64,000 nt of DNA from contig JARKOY010000079.1 in NCBI GenBank assembly GCA_029975555.1, forward strand, positions 62,001 through 126,000, given 5' to 3'. The notes beneath the pieces were generated by a model, which had not been told where the DNA came from, searched no databases, and saw nothing but the letters and a program-made list of their open reading frames with translations. The translations under genes were made by a program, and so were the position numbers. The stretch is from Spirochaetia bacterium (GTDB taxonomy: Bacteria; Spirochaetota; Spirochaetia; Treponematales; Rectinemataceae). Positions 51,039-59,135 of the stretch are shown piece by piece. Within the stretch, counting starts at the first letter, position 1. Each line of letters begins with the position of its first letter.

Positions 51039-51752
51039 GGGGCTGTACTAGATAAAGCGCGATGATATACTTAGAAAGTGGGTTTAAGTCATTGTAGATT
51101 AACGAAAAATACTCAGACAAGACTTTTAGAATTCTTTGTCCTGGAAGTAACGGCAAGATCTGCAGCAAATATACTGGGAATACACCCTAATTCAGCAGCT
51201 CTTTTCTATCGAAAAATTCGTCAAGTTATTGCTTCTAATCTAGCAAAAGAAGCACATGAAATATTTCAAGGTGATATCGAAATTGACGAGAGCTATTTCG
51301 GTGGAGTCCGCAAAGGTAAACGCGGTCGAGGCGCAGCCGGGAAAGTGGTCGTCTTTGGCATGCTGAAGCGTCATGACAAGGTGTATACTGTAATTGTGGA
51401 GAATACCAGGACAAAGACCCTAATGAATGAAATTACCCATAAAATCAAGCCAGATAGCGTTGTTTATACAGACGCCTATCATAGTTACGATGCATTAGAT
51501 GTAAGTGAATTCCATCATCATCGAATCAATCATTCAGATGTTTTTGTCGATGAAAAGAATCACATTAATGGCATAGAAAACTTCTGGAATCAGGCTAAAA
51601 GAGTCTTGCGAAAGTACAACGGGATCAATAAGAAGTATTTCCATTTATTCTTGAAAGAATGCGAGTTCCGTTTTAACTATGGAACACCCAAGAATCAGCT
51701 TAAGATTCTAAGAAAATGGTGCTCAATCTAGATTTTTATCTAGTACAGCCCC
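51039..51752 (+). mobile_element. IS1595-family insertion sequence, complete
   Basis: A 714-bp element bounded by perfect 18-bp terminal inverted repeats (GGGGCTGTACTAGATAAA at the left and its complement at the right). It is flanked on both sides by the direct repeat TTAAATTT, the 8-bp target duplication expected of the family. One transposase gene fills it. It is more AT-rich than its surroundings. Intact ends and exact duplication indicate a recent insertion between the acyl-CoA synthetase and xdhC genes. Confidence 0.93.
51078..51731 (+). CDS. IS1595-family transposase (ISXO2-like)
   Basis: DDE-type transposase of 217 aa. After a short helix-turn-helix-like N-terminus (TARSAANILGIHPNSAALFYR) comes the ISXO2-like core with the catalytic positions in IDESYFGG, YTDAYHSYD and the HINGIENFWNQAKR segment, where Asn/Glu serve the third position in this family. 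The start is a GTG with no good ribosome site. The frame appears intact to the right end, so the element may be active. Confidence 0.92.
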   Translation: MGLSHCRLTKNTQTRLLEFFVLEVTARSAANILGIHPNSAALFYRKIRQVIASNLAKEAHEIFQGDIEIDESYFGGVRKGKRGRGAAGKVVVFGMLKRHDKVYTVIVENTRTKTLMNEITHKIKPDSVVYTDAYHSYDALDVSEFHHHRINHSDVFVDEKNHINGIENFWNQAKRVLRKYNGINKKYFHLFLKECEFRFNYGTPKNQLKILRKWCSI

Positions 51753-51760
51753 TTAAATTT
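51753..51760. repeat. Target-site duplication, right copy
   Basis: TTAAATTT directly after the right inverted repeat. Confidence 0.9.
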
Positions 51761-51786
51761 TGAAGTAAGGAGGGCCAAAGGATGCG

Positions 51787-52584
51787 TCATTGTGGTGGAG
51801 GTGAGCACATTGAAAATGATTTTTTGTTCCTCACAGCCAGTATTTCCGCCAGTATTGCTATGGCTATTTCTTGTGGCGTTTGTGCACCGATATCGAATCC
51901 TATGGGGGCGTGAACGGCCCCGAGCCGCTGCTCCGGGGCTCCTTCGCCTCTCAATGTTTCCCATAGAGCCCTGATCCTGTTTCTTGAACCAAGCACACCG
52001 CAATACGCCCAAGGCTGCGTCAGACAATACCGTATCGCACGATCATCGTTCGCCTGAAACGCTATGACGACATAGCAGGATTCATCGAAAGGAATGAGAG
52101 AAAGCGCCTTCAGCAGGTCTGGTTCGCAGAGAATCGAATCTGCCATAGGAAACCTTTGCGGATTTGCAAGATCCGCTCGTTCATCGACGACGAGGATGCG
52201 GAAATCAAGGTCGGCCGCAAGCCTGGCGACAGCAAGCCCGACGTCTCCAGCGCCGATGATCACCAAGAGTGGGGTTGGTTCGAACCGTTCCATGAAAATT
52301 TTTAACAACTGAACGTGCTTGCCATGGATTTCTTTTCGAATTTCGGAAAGGCACTGGATGACAACAGCATTACTCCCTTTTTCATGGACGAACTCGCGCA
52401 GACGCGTCGTTATTTCTTCATCCATGTCGGCACTGCCGGTGCTGCCGAATACTTGGCCATCATCGGTCAGAATGATTTTGCCGTCGGCCGGAGGAACCAA
52501 AAGAGGGGCCTCGATGGTCGCGACGGCAAACGTTCGCCCCTCGGCGATCAGCCTCTGTTTTATCTTAAAAAAGTCGACACTCAC
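51787..52584 (-). CDS. XdhC/CoxI-family protein
   Basis: Accessory protein of molybdenum hydroxylases (265 aa). The N-terminal XdhC/CoxI part is followed by a Rossmann domain (LLVIIGAGDVGLAVARLAADL) and the C-terminal signature GVLGSRNRIRALWE and HAPIGFDIGAQTPQEIAIAILAEI. Such proteins load or protect the sulfurated Mo cofactor of xanthine dehydrogenase-type enzymes. No such enzyme lies nearby. The start is GTG. The IS element sits just beyond its 3' end. Confidence 0.88.
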   Translation of the reverse strand: MSVDFFKIKQRLIAEGRTFAVATIEAPLLVPPADGKIILTDDGQVFGSTGSADMDEEITTRLREFVHEKGSNAVVIQCLSEIRKEIHGKHVQLLKIFMERFEPTPLLVIIGAGDVGLAVARLAADLDFRILVVDERADLANPQRFPMADSILCEPDLLKALSLIPFDESCYVVIAFQANDDRAIRYCLTQPWAYCGVLGSRNRIRALWETLRGEGAPEQRLGAVHAPIGFDIGAQTPQEIAIAILAEILAVRNKKSFSMCSPPPQ

Positions 52585-52643
52585 AATTCACTGAGCCCCC
52601 TTCCCATCACTCGGAGATTCTATTCATTTACGCGCGTTTGGGC

Positions 52644-52690
52644 TATAATAAACTATAGTAGTTGTATCTCTCTTTCAATTATAGTTAACT
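52644..52690 (+). promoter_or_regulatory. -10 element and inverted repeat upstream of the PRPP synthetase gene
   Basis: A perfect TATAAT followed by the inverted repeat AACTATA ... TATAGTT, about 35 nt apart overall, in the 5' leader. The -35 is weak. The repeat could be an operator or fold in the mRNA. Confidence 0.4.
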
Positions 52691-52723
52691 CCATTTACCT
52701 ATTTTAATGAGGGAAGGCCTGTC

Positions 52724-54067
52724 ATGAGCTATTCAGATCCAACCCACTTGGGCATTATCGCGTGTCCTGGCGCCGAAATATTCGCAAACCAAGTCATTCG
52801 GAAACTCGCCGGAATCTACAAACACCGCTTTGCCAGGAAGGCGCAGGCTATTGCCGGACGTTATCATATCACCCCTGAGCTTGTTATAAGAAAAATAAAT
52901 TTCGCCAACGATTGCAACACAGGCATGCTTTTCTTGCCGGGGGATACGGACCATTATCGTCCGCCCCAATTCAAAATAAATGTACGACATACCTTTTTTG
53001 CAAACGGTGAAATAAAAACCGAAATTCTTGAATCCATCAGGGGCAGGAACATCTATATTTTCCAAGACATAGAGAACCATCAGCCCGTCGCGTTCAACGA
53101 TGGAACGCTGTACAAAGTCCTGTCGGTAAATGATCATATCTTCAACCTTTTTGTCGCCGTCGACGCTGCGATGCAGGCTGGTGCGGGAGAAATCAACCTG
53201 GTGCTGCCTATTTATCCCTATTCCAGACAACACAAGAAAAAAGGAAGGGAAGGCCTCACTGCCGCCCGCATAGGGAAAATGCTGGAAAGTCTCGGCGTCA
53301 ATCGAATCATCACGCTCGACGTTCACTCAAAAGAAATTGAGAATGCCTTCGACCGGCTTCGGATGGAAAACCTCCATGCTTCTTTTCAGATTATTGATAA
53401 ACTCATGTCCATCGTGGATATTGCAAAAGAAGATATGGTCGTCCTGGCCCCCGACACCGGAGCCGTCGATCGCAACAAATTCTATGCAAACGCTCTCCAA
53501 AAGCCTTTGGCATTGCTCTACAAAGAAAGGGATTACTCGAAGATCAGCCGAAACGCCGCAGAAACAAATATCAGCGAAATGCGCCTGCTCGGCAATGTGG
53601 CCAATAAAATCGTATTCATGGCGGACGATATGATCGGCACAGGCGGAACACTCATCAAAGCAATGAAATATCTCAAAGATCTCGGCGCGACAAAAGTAAT
53701 CTGCGCCGTCAGCCTGCCGCTCTTTTCAGGAAATGCAATCGAGGAATTCGATGCCGCCTATAAAGAGGGATTATTCTACAGAATAATAGGGACAAATGCC
53801 ATTTATCACAATGAGTTGCTTAAAAAGGAATGGTATATCCAGAGCGACGTGACGGGCCTTTTTGCACAAGTCATCAGCCTGCTGCACCACAACAGGTCTG
53901 TGAGCTCTCTGCTCGATAATCGAGACGTTGTGGCGCGGCTCATTAAAAGAAAGCTTGAAACGACAACACCCTCAAAACAGGTGAACACATTCCAGGCACC
54001 ACAGGCGGACACATCTTCGCACGCCGATGACGATGTCGTTCCCTACGGTGCAGCCGACAAGCCATGA
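52724..54067 (+). CDS. prs: Ribose-phosphate pyrophosphokinase, long form
   Basis: PRPP synthetase, making PRPP from ribose 5-phosphate and ATP. The motifs are recognisable: YPYSRQHKKKGREGLTAARI, TLDVHSKEIENAF, the flexible-loop ERDYSKISR and the PRPP loop FMADDMIGTGGTLIKA. The chain is 447 residues, against about 315 for the common bacterial enzyme. The extra length lies mostly in an expanded N-terminal region and a polar C-terminal tail (from about 410). It overlaps the HAD phosphatase gene by 4 nt. Confidence 0.9.
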   Translation: MSYSDPTHLGIIACPGAEIFANQVIRKLAGIYKHRFARKAQAIAGRYHITPELVIRKINFANDCNTGMLFLPGDTDHYRPPQFKINVRHTFFANGEIKTEILESIRGRNIYIFQDIENHQPVAFNDGTLYKVLSVNDHIFNLFVAVDAAMQAGAGEINLVLPIYPYSRQHKKKGREGLTAARIGKMLESLGVNRIITLDVHSKEIENAFDRLRMENLHASFQIIDKLMSIVDIAKEDMVVLAPDTGAVDRNKFYANALQKPLALLYKERDYSKISRNAAETNISEMRLLGNVANKIVFMADDMIGTGGTLIKAMKYLKDLGATKVICAVSLPLFSGNAIEEFDAAYKEGLFYRIIGTNAIYHNELLKKEWYIQSDVTGLFAQVISLLHHNRSVSSLLDNRDVVARLIKRKLETTTPSKQVNTFQAPQADTSSHADDDVVPYGAADKP

Positions 54068-54714
54068 GACTGTTCCTCCGTCCCCCGCTGCGTCGACATG
54101 GAATCCTCGCCTTCGATCTCGACGGGACGCTGTACGATAATGCTGCATATATCAGATTTCAGGAGGAAAGCCAGGTCAGGAGGCTCGCCGATTTCTTGTG
54201 TCTTTCATATGACGAGGCAGGTGCTCGCATAAGGCGGATCAGGCAGCATCGAAAAGAGGGCGGTCTGCCGCCGACGAGCCTTGCCAATATCTTCCGAGAA
54301 TTAGGCGTTCCGTTCGATCTGATCGTCCGCTGGAGGCAGGAGGAGTTTCATCCCTCAAACTGGCTCTCACAGGACGGCGCATTGTTTGAGTCGCTCTCTT
54401 CGCTGAAAAATTTCTACATTTTAGGGATAATCACGAACAATCCCCATGCTGTCGCCGAACAGAGTCTCAAGGCTTTGGGAATATTCGATCTGTTTAATAT
54501 TATTATTGCCCTCGATGACACCTATAGATCAAAGCCCGACCCGGCGCCTTTTAAAATGCTCCTAAAAGAAACACAGGCACAGCCGCGAGACTGTTTTGTG
54601 ATCGGAGACAGATACGACATCGACATCGAACCCGCGTTGGCCGAGGGAATGAACGGTATCCTGGTAGACAGCGTAAAAGACCTGTACATCCTGCCGCAAA
54701 TCCTGCTGCCTTAA
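54064..54714 (+). CDS. HAD-superfamily hydrolase
   Basis: Phosphatase of the haloacid dehalogenase fold (216 aa). It has motif I FDLDGTLYD, motif II IITNN, Lys in SKPDPAPFK and motif IV VIGDRYDIDIEPA. A helical cap follows motif I. It is coupled to the PRPP synthetase gene (ATGA overlap), which suggests a sugar-phosphate or nucleotide substrate. The gene ends in a 10-bp tandem duplication with the stop codon. Confidence 0.9.
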   Translation: MRLFLRPPLRRHGILAFDLDGTLYDNAAYIRFQEESQVRRLADFLCLSYDEAGARIRRIRQHRKEGGLPPTSLANIFRELGVPFDLIVRWRQEEFHPSNWLSQDGALFESLSSLKNFYILGIITNNPHAVAEQSLKALGIFDLFNIIIALDDTYRSKPDPAPFKMLLKETQAQPRDCFVIGDRYDIDIEPALAEGMNGILVDSVKDLYILPQILLP

Positions 54715-54724
54715 GCTGCCTTAA
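54705..54724 (+). repeat. 10-bp tandem duplication at the HAD gene stop codon
   Basis: GCTGCCTTAA twice without gap. The first copy contains the stop TAA. Confidence 0.8.
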
Positions 54725-54805
54725 GCCCTCGGCTCAAACGGGTCCGCAGGTCTCGCACAGGGGCCCGGCCAGTACCACGGGTGCCTGTCAGACTTCTGCG
54801 AACCC

Positions 54806-55828
54806 TCATCGCTGCACTCGCCCCGAAGCGTCTCCTCCCAGGAGTTTTTCAACCTCCCCTTTTTCGACGAGCGCGAAGTCCCCTGAAATGGAATGCTTAA
54901 GACAAGAAAGCGCAACCGCATACTCTAGAGCCGCGCCGACGTCTTTCTGCGTAGAGAGGCCGTATATCAAGCCGGCGGAGAAGCTGTCTCCCGCGCCGAC
55001 TCTGTCGACGATATCCGCGATGTGGTACTTGCGCGACACAAAGCGCTGCCCTCGAACGACCACCATGGCAGACCAATCGTTACAGTCGGCCGAAAAACTC
55101 TCGCGCAGCGTGACGGCGGCCATTTTTGCCTTCGGGTAACGCTGGAGAGCCCTTTCGCACATCGCCTGATATGCGTCGGTGTCGATGTTCCCACCGACGG
55201 CCGAAGGCCCCTCTATCCCCAGAGATTTTTGATAATCTTCTTCATTCCCTATAAGAACGTCCGCGTATTGGGCTATTTCGGACATCACAATTCTTGCCTC
55301 TACGCCGTAATTCCAGAGCTTGGCTCTGTAATTCAAGTCGAACGAAACCGTAAGCCCCATCTCGGTTGCCGTACGGGCTGCTTTGATGGTTTCGTCGGCG
55401 CAATTTTTTGACAAGGCTGGCGTAATGCCGGAGACGTGGAACCACGTTTGTCCTTTCAAGACCTCCTGCCAATCAATGTCGCCCGGGGAAATGTTCCACA
55501 GCGCAGAATGTTCCCTGTCGTAGATTACATTGCTCGGGCGTTGATTGGCCCCATTTTCAAAGAAATATATCCCCATTCTGCCTTTCTTGAACCTGATCGC
55601 AGAGACATCGACGCCATGAAAGCGAAGTTCTCTAAGGCACTCTCTTCCTATCTGATTGTCCGGCAGAATGGTGATAAAGCGCGCAGGGAGCCCCAATCTC
55701 GCAAGCGCGACGGCGACATTTCCCTCGCTTCCTCCGAACGTCGCCTCAAAGAATGGCGTCTGAAACAGCCTTTCCTGACCGGGAGATTTCAGCCTCAGCA
55801 TTATTTCACCAAAGGTTGCGACACTCAT
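54806..55828 (-). CDS. kdgK: 2-dehydro-3-deoxygluconokinase (PfkB family)
   Basis: Phosphorylates 2-keto-3-deoxygluconate to KDPG in uronate catabolism (340 aa). Signatures are FGEIMLRL near the start, GGSEGNVAVALARLG, SFDLNYRAKLW, and the catalytic-loop DRVGAGDSFSAGLIYG with Asp as base. AAGGAAGG precedes the ATG. It is the last gene of the kduI-kduD-yhcH-eda-kdgK operon, 13 nt behind eda. Confidence 0.94.
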   Translation of the reverse strand: MSVATFGEIMLRLKSPGQERLFQTPFFEATFGGSEGNVAVALARLGLPARFITILPDNQIGRECLRELRFHGVDVSAIRFKKGRMGIYFFENGANQRPSNVIYDREHSALWNISPGDIDWQEVLKGQTWFHVSGITPALSKNCADETIKAARTATEMGLTVSFDLNYRAKLWNYGVEARIVMSEIAQYADVLIGNEEDYQKSLGIEGPSAVGGNIDTDAYQAMCERALQRYPKAKMAAVTLRESFSADCNDWSAMVVVRGQRFVSRKYHIADIVDRVGAGDSFSAGLIYGLSTQKDVGAALEYAVALSCLKHSISGDFALVEKGEVEKLLGGDASGRVQR

Positions 55829-55841
55829 GGATACCTTCCTT

Positions 55842-56708
55842 TCACTCGACAAGATGGATGATGCTTTTCACGCCAGGGATAACGACGCTGGCGCCGACCA
55901 TGGTTTTTCCCTTCACGGTTTCTGAACCTGGAATTATCGAAGCGCCCAGAGGAGCAAGCATCGCGATGGTTCGCTTCAATGAGGGAGTTTGGACCTCAAT
56001 GGAGCCCCCTTCTGAACCCCAACCGCTGGAGTTCGTCGGTGCGGGCCCCGAAAATTTATTCCCATCCACCACGGGCAAGAAACCCATCATCGTCCGCCGG
56101 GCCGATTTCACAAGGCGCTCGATCTCATCAAATTTGCCGGCCTCTATGAGCTCGGGAGCGACGATCCACGATCCACCACACGCCAGCACATTGTTTAACG
56201 ACATATATTCACGAATGTTGTTCTCCTGAATTCCACCCGTCGGTATGAATGAAACCTGCTGGTACACCGACTTCAGCGCGTTCAGCGCTTTTACGCCTCC
56301 TGATACTTCGGCGGGGAAAAACTTCAAGACATTGAGCCCCATGGACAGAGCCTGCTCTACGAGAGAAGGGTTGTTCACCCCCGGGAAGACCGGAATATCC
56401 TTCCCAATGCAATACTCGCATATCGACGGATTGAAGCCTGGAGAAACGATGAATTGTGCCCCCGAAGCGAGCGCCGCATTCACCTCTTCTTTGGTGGTCA
56501 CCGTCCCGGCCCCGACGACGATATTCTTGTGCGAGGAAGCGATTTTTTCGATGACCTGGGGAGCCGCCTTCGTTCTAAACGTAATCTCAGCCACGGAGAG
56601 CCCCCCGGCCAACAACGCATCCGCCAAGCCGTCGGCCATATTCACCGATTCAATTTTTATTACGGGAATAAGGCCCGTCTCAAAAAAAAGTTCTTTAAAA
56701 TCCTTCAT
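55842..56708 (-). CDS. eda: KDPG/KHG aldolase with C-terminal extension
   Basis: Class I aldolase that splits KDPG into pyruvate and glyceraldehyde 3-phosphate. It has GLIPVIKIESV, EITFRTKAAPQVI, the PGFNP loop, Schiff-base Lys in VLKFFPAE and the PTGGI phosphate site. The catalytic part ends at about residue 212. About 75 residues follow that resemble the second half of a glyoxalase/VOC-type domain fused to some aldolases (GSIEVQTPSLKRTIAMLAPLG, then VIPGVKSIIHLVE). A full VOC domain is not seen. GGGAGG precedes the ATG. Confidence 0.92.
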   Translation of the reverse strand: MKDFKELFFETGLIPVIKIESVNMADGLADALLAGGLSVAEITFRTKAAPQVIEKIASSHKNIVVGAGTVTTKEEVNAALASGAQFIVSPGFNPSICEYCIGKDIPVFPGVNNPSLVEQALSMGLNVLKFFPAEVSGGVKALNALKSVYQQVSFIPTGGIQENNIREYMSLNNVLACGGSWIVAPELIEAGKFDEIERLVKSARRTMMGFLPVVDGNKFSGPAPTNSSGWGSEGGSIEVQTPSLKRTIAMLAPLGASIIPGSETVKGKTMVGASVVIPGVKSIIHLVE

Positions 56709-56771
56709 TTGAATGACCTCCCTTTGTCGCCCCTCTCTTTCCACCACAGGGTATCGGTTTCTTGCCTTCCG

Positions 56772-56791
56772 GTAAGGCGCCTTAAAGCGCC
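56772..56791 (-). repeat. Imperfect 10-bp tandem duplication at the yhcH-like stop codon
   Basis: On the minus strand GGCGCTTTAA (with the TAA stop) is followed by GGCGCCTTAC, matching 8 of 10. It parallels the exact duplications after dus and the HAD gene. Confidence 0.5.
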
Positions 56792-57240
56792 ACTTTTACG
56801 ACCAGCTTCCTCACCGGCTCTGCGACACCTCCGACATTCATGCAGGGACGATGTGCGTCCTCAGGGAAGAGGATGGCACACTGTCCGGCCGTCATTGCCA
56901 GCGCGTGTGCCCCCCAGGCTTCCGGGCACGCAAAGAATTCGATGTCGGGCTTATAAGGTTCGATGACACTGAGAGAATCCACAGGGACAACCTCAATCGT
57001 CTCTTTTCCCGAAATGAGCATTTGGATATCTATATACCTTCGATGCGCTTCAAATCTGCAGGCCGAATGTTCCTTCGTGACATATTCCTGCACGAGGGCA
57101 AAAACCTCATCGCCAAGAATCTGGTATTTCCCTGCGGAAAGTTGACGCCAGGCCCCCTCTTCGAGCCAGTCAAATGCGATATCTAGGTTCTTGGAAATTC
57201 CCCTGTATCTCGATATATTGGAAAGAGATGCAACAATCAT
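56782..57240 (-). CDS. YhcH/YjgK/YiaL-family protein
   Basis: Small cupin-like protein (152 aa), with the family residues in EAHRRYIDIQMLISGKE, FFACPEAWGAHALAM and LFPEDAHRPCM. Relatives in sialic acid, uronate and plant sugar operons are thought to act as sugar isomerases, anomerases or sensors; the activity is not settled. AAGGAG precedes the ATG. It sits between kduD and eda, so a role with an intermediate of the Kdu pathway is likely. Confidence 0.9.
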   Translation of the reverse strand: MIVASLSNISRYRGISKNLDIAFDWLEEGAWRQLSAGKYQILGDEVFALVQEYVTKEHSACRFEAHRRYIDIQMLISGKETIEVVPVDSLSVIEPYKPDIEFFACPEAWGAHALAMTAGQCAILFPEDAHRPCMNVGGVAEPVRKLVVKVAL

Positions 57241-57302
57241 GTTCTAGCTCCTTCGAAGTTCTTCATTACGATATTCAATATTCCATGCTGTGCAAAACCC
57301 GA

Positions 57303-58067
57303 TCATCTTGCGAGCCAGCCGCCGTCGACGGCGATGGTGAACCCGTTGACATACTCGCTGGCATCAGAGGCAAGAAAGACCGCTGCACCTTGCAGATCTT
57401 CCGGCATCCCCCAGCGCCCGGCAGGAATCCTTGCAAGAAGCTCTTTGGACCTGACGGGATCTGCGCGGAGTGGCGCTGTGTTGTCTGTTACCATATACCC
57501 CGGAGCGATCGCATTGACATTGATATTGAACTTCGCCCATTCGTTGGCCATCAGCTTTGTCAGCCCCATTACCGCGCTCTTCGAGGCCGTATATGAAGGA
57601 ATTCGGATCCCCCCTTGGTACGACAGCAGTGACGCAATATTGATGATTTTCCCTCCAGTCCCCTGGGCAATAAACCGTCGCGCCACAGCCTGGCTCAAGA
57701 AAAAAAGTGCCTTTGCGTTGATATTCATCACGTCATCCCAATCTTTTTCAGTGAAATTGATTGAATCTTCTCTTCTGATGATACCTGCATTGTTTACGAG
57801 GATATCAATATGTCCGAACGCTTCCACAGCCTCATCGACGATTGGTTGAATCGACTCAAGGTTGCCCAAATCGGCGGTGATCGAAAGAAAGCGCCGCCCT
57901 CGCTTCTCGATCTCCGCCTGCGTCGCCTCGTTCGATCGCGAATGGCCTATCCCCACTATGTCGGCACCAGCCTCTGCGAGCGCGATGCACATGGCCTGCC
58001 CTAGACCTGCCGAACTCCCTGTCACGATTGCCACTTTTCCATCAAGCCTAAACTTGTCAAGTATCAT
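57303..58067 (-). CDS. kduD: 2-dehydro-3-deoxy-D-gluconate 5-dehydrogenase
   Basis: Classical SDR (254 aa) that reduces 2,5-diketo-3-deoxygluconate to KDG. It has TGSSAGLGQAM, NNAGIIRR, the Ser in NIASLLSYQGG, YTASK and the C-terminal NGFTIAVDGGW. NAGIIRR and LLSYQGGIR are characteristic of KduD. The ATG with AGGAAGGA is preferred over an upstream in-frame codon. It follows kduI by 44 nt. Confidence 0.95.
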   Translation of the reverse strand: MILDKFRLDGKVAIVTGSSAGLGQAMCIALAEAGADIVGIGHSRSNEATQAEIEKRGRRFLSITADLGNLESIQPIVDEAVEAFGHIDILVNNAGIIRREDSINFTEKDWDDVMNINAKALFFLSQAVARRFIAQGTGGKIINIASLLSYQGGIRIPSYTASKSAVMGLTKLMANEWAKFNINVNAIAPGYMVTDNTAPLRADPVRSKELLARIPAGRWGMPEDLQGAAVFLASDASEYVNGFTIAVDGGWLAR

Positions 58068-58111
58068 ACGCTGTTCCTTCCTCTGCGCTCTCGTCGTACG
58101 CCATGGTTCTC

Positions 58112-58942
58112 TCACCGAAGCGCCGCCATGGCCACATTGTCCATATCCCCAAACGTCTGGTTCTCCCCCGCCATCCCCCAGATGAACGTATACTTCCCCG
58201 TCCCTACCCCCGCATGAATCGACCAGCTCGGACTGATCACTGCCTGCTCGTTCCGCACCACGATGTGCCGCGTCTCCTCAGGCTTCCCCATAAAATGAAA
58301 CACGACCCTCTCTTCAGGCATATCGAAATAGAAATACACTTCCATCCGCCGCTCGTGCGTGTGCACCGGCATCGTGTTCCACACGCTCCCTTCCGAAAAC
58401 ACCGTCATCCCCATCACCAGCTGACAGCTCTCCAGCACCGCAGGATGAATGTACTGGTGGATCACCCGCTTGTTGCACTCCGCCTCGCTCCCCAGCGCCA
58501 CGTGCTGCGCCTCTTCGAACCTCACCACTCTCGTCCGACATGCCCGGTGCGCCGGCGCACTGTTGAAATAGAACTTCGCAGGATTCCCCGAATCCTTGCT
58601 CCTAAACTGCACATCCTTCGAGCCCATCGAAAGGTACATCGCCTCCCGAGCCCCAACCTCGTACGCCACCCCATCCACCTCGATGACCCCCGCACCACCG
58701 ATATTGATCAGCCCCATCTCCCGCCGCGCAAGAAAATACTCGGTCCCCAGGGCCTTGCTTACCGGCAGCGCAATGGCATCGGTTGTCGGCATGATGCCCC
58801 CTACGATCATCCGGTCCACGTGCGAATACACCGCCGTCATCTTCCCCGCTTCAAACACTTTCTCCACCAGAAAAGCCTTCCGCAGTCCTTGCGTGTCCAG
58901 CGTCTTCGCATATTCAGAATTCACATATTCTCGCGCTTCCAT
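58112..58942 (-). CDS. kduI: 5-keto-4-deoxyuronate isomerase
   Basis: Cupin-type zinc isomerase (276 aa) converting 5-keto-4-deoxyuronate to 2,5-diketo-3-deoxygluconate, the product of pectin and glycosaminoglycan lyases. It has the zinc site [16 protein letters not shown], then [22 protein letters not shown] and [12 protein letters not shown]-like C-terminus. GGGAGAG precedes the ATG. It is first in the operon, next to the IclR regulator on the other strand. No polysaccharide lyase is in the window. Confidence 0.97.
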   Translation of the reverse strand: MEAREYVNSEYAKTLDTQGLRKAFLVEKVFEAGKMTAVYSHVDRMIVGGIMPTTDAIALPVSKALGTEYFLARREMGLINIGGAGVIEVDGVAYEVGAREAMYLSMGSKDVQFRSKDSGNPAKFYFNSAPAHRACRTRVVRFEEAQHVALGSEAECNKRVIHQYIHPAVLESCQLVMGMTVFSEGSVWNTMPVHTHERRMEVYFYFDMPEERVVFHFMGKPEETRHIVVRNEQAVISPSWSIHAGVGTGKYTFIWGMAGENQTFGDMDNVAMAALR

Positions 58943-58971
58943 AGCTCTCCCTTTCTGTATTCAATTCAAAT

Positions 58972-59038
58972 TTTTACATTGTAGAGAAAAATCTTACGGC
59001 AAGGCTGTAGATTCCACGAAGCGTTCCACAATGTAGAA
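58972..59038. promoter_or_regulatory. Candidate IclR operators in front of kduI
   Basis: TTCCACAATGTAGAA (59024-59038) has the dyad TTCnACAnTGTnGAA. A second, weaker copy TTTTACATTGTAGAG lies at 58972-58986 and overlaps a -10-like TACAAT of the minus-strand promoter. Both suit a dimeric repressor such as the adjacent IclR protein. Confidence 0.55.
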
Positions 59039-59040
59039 TT

Positions 59041-59074
59041 ACATTCCATATGATAGCTTGCGTTTGTGGAATGT
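59041..59074. promoter_or_regulatory. Inverted repeat overlapping the iclR promoter
   Basis: ACATTCCA and TGGAATGT, perfect 8-bp arms 18 bp apart. The right arm lies in the spacer of the regulator's promoter, consistent with autoregulation. Confidence 0.45.
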
Positions 59075-59086
59075 CAATAGTAAACT
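59058..59086 (+). promoter_or_regulatory. Promoter of the IclR regulator gene
   Basis: TTGCGT, 17 bp, TAAACT; start codon about 50 nt downstream with AGGAG before it. Confidence 0.55.
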
Positions 59087-59135
59087 TGCATTTCTGAATG
59101 CTGTGTATGTATGTTTATTATGGTAGGAGTTATCC

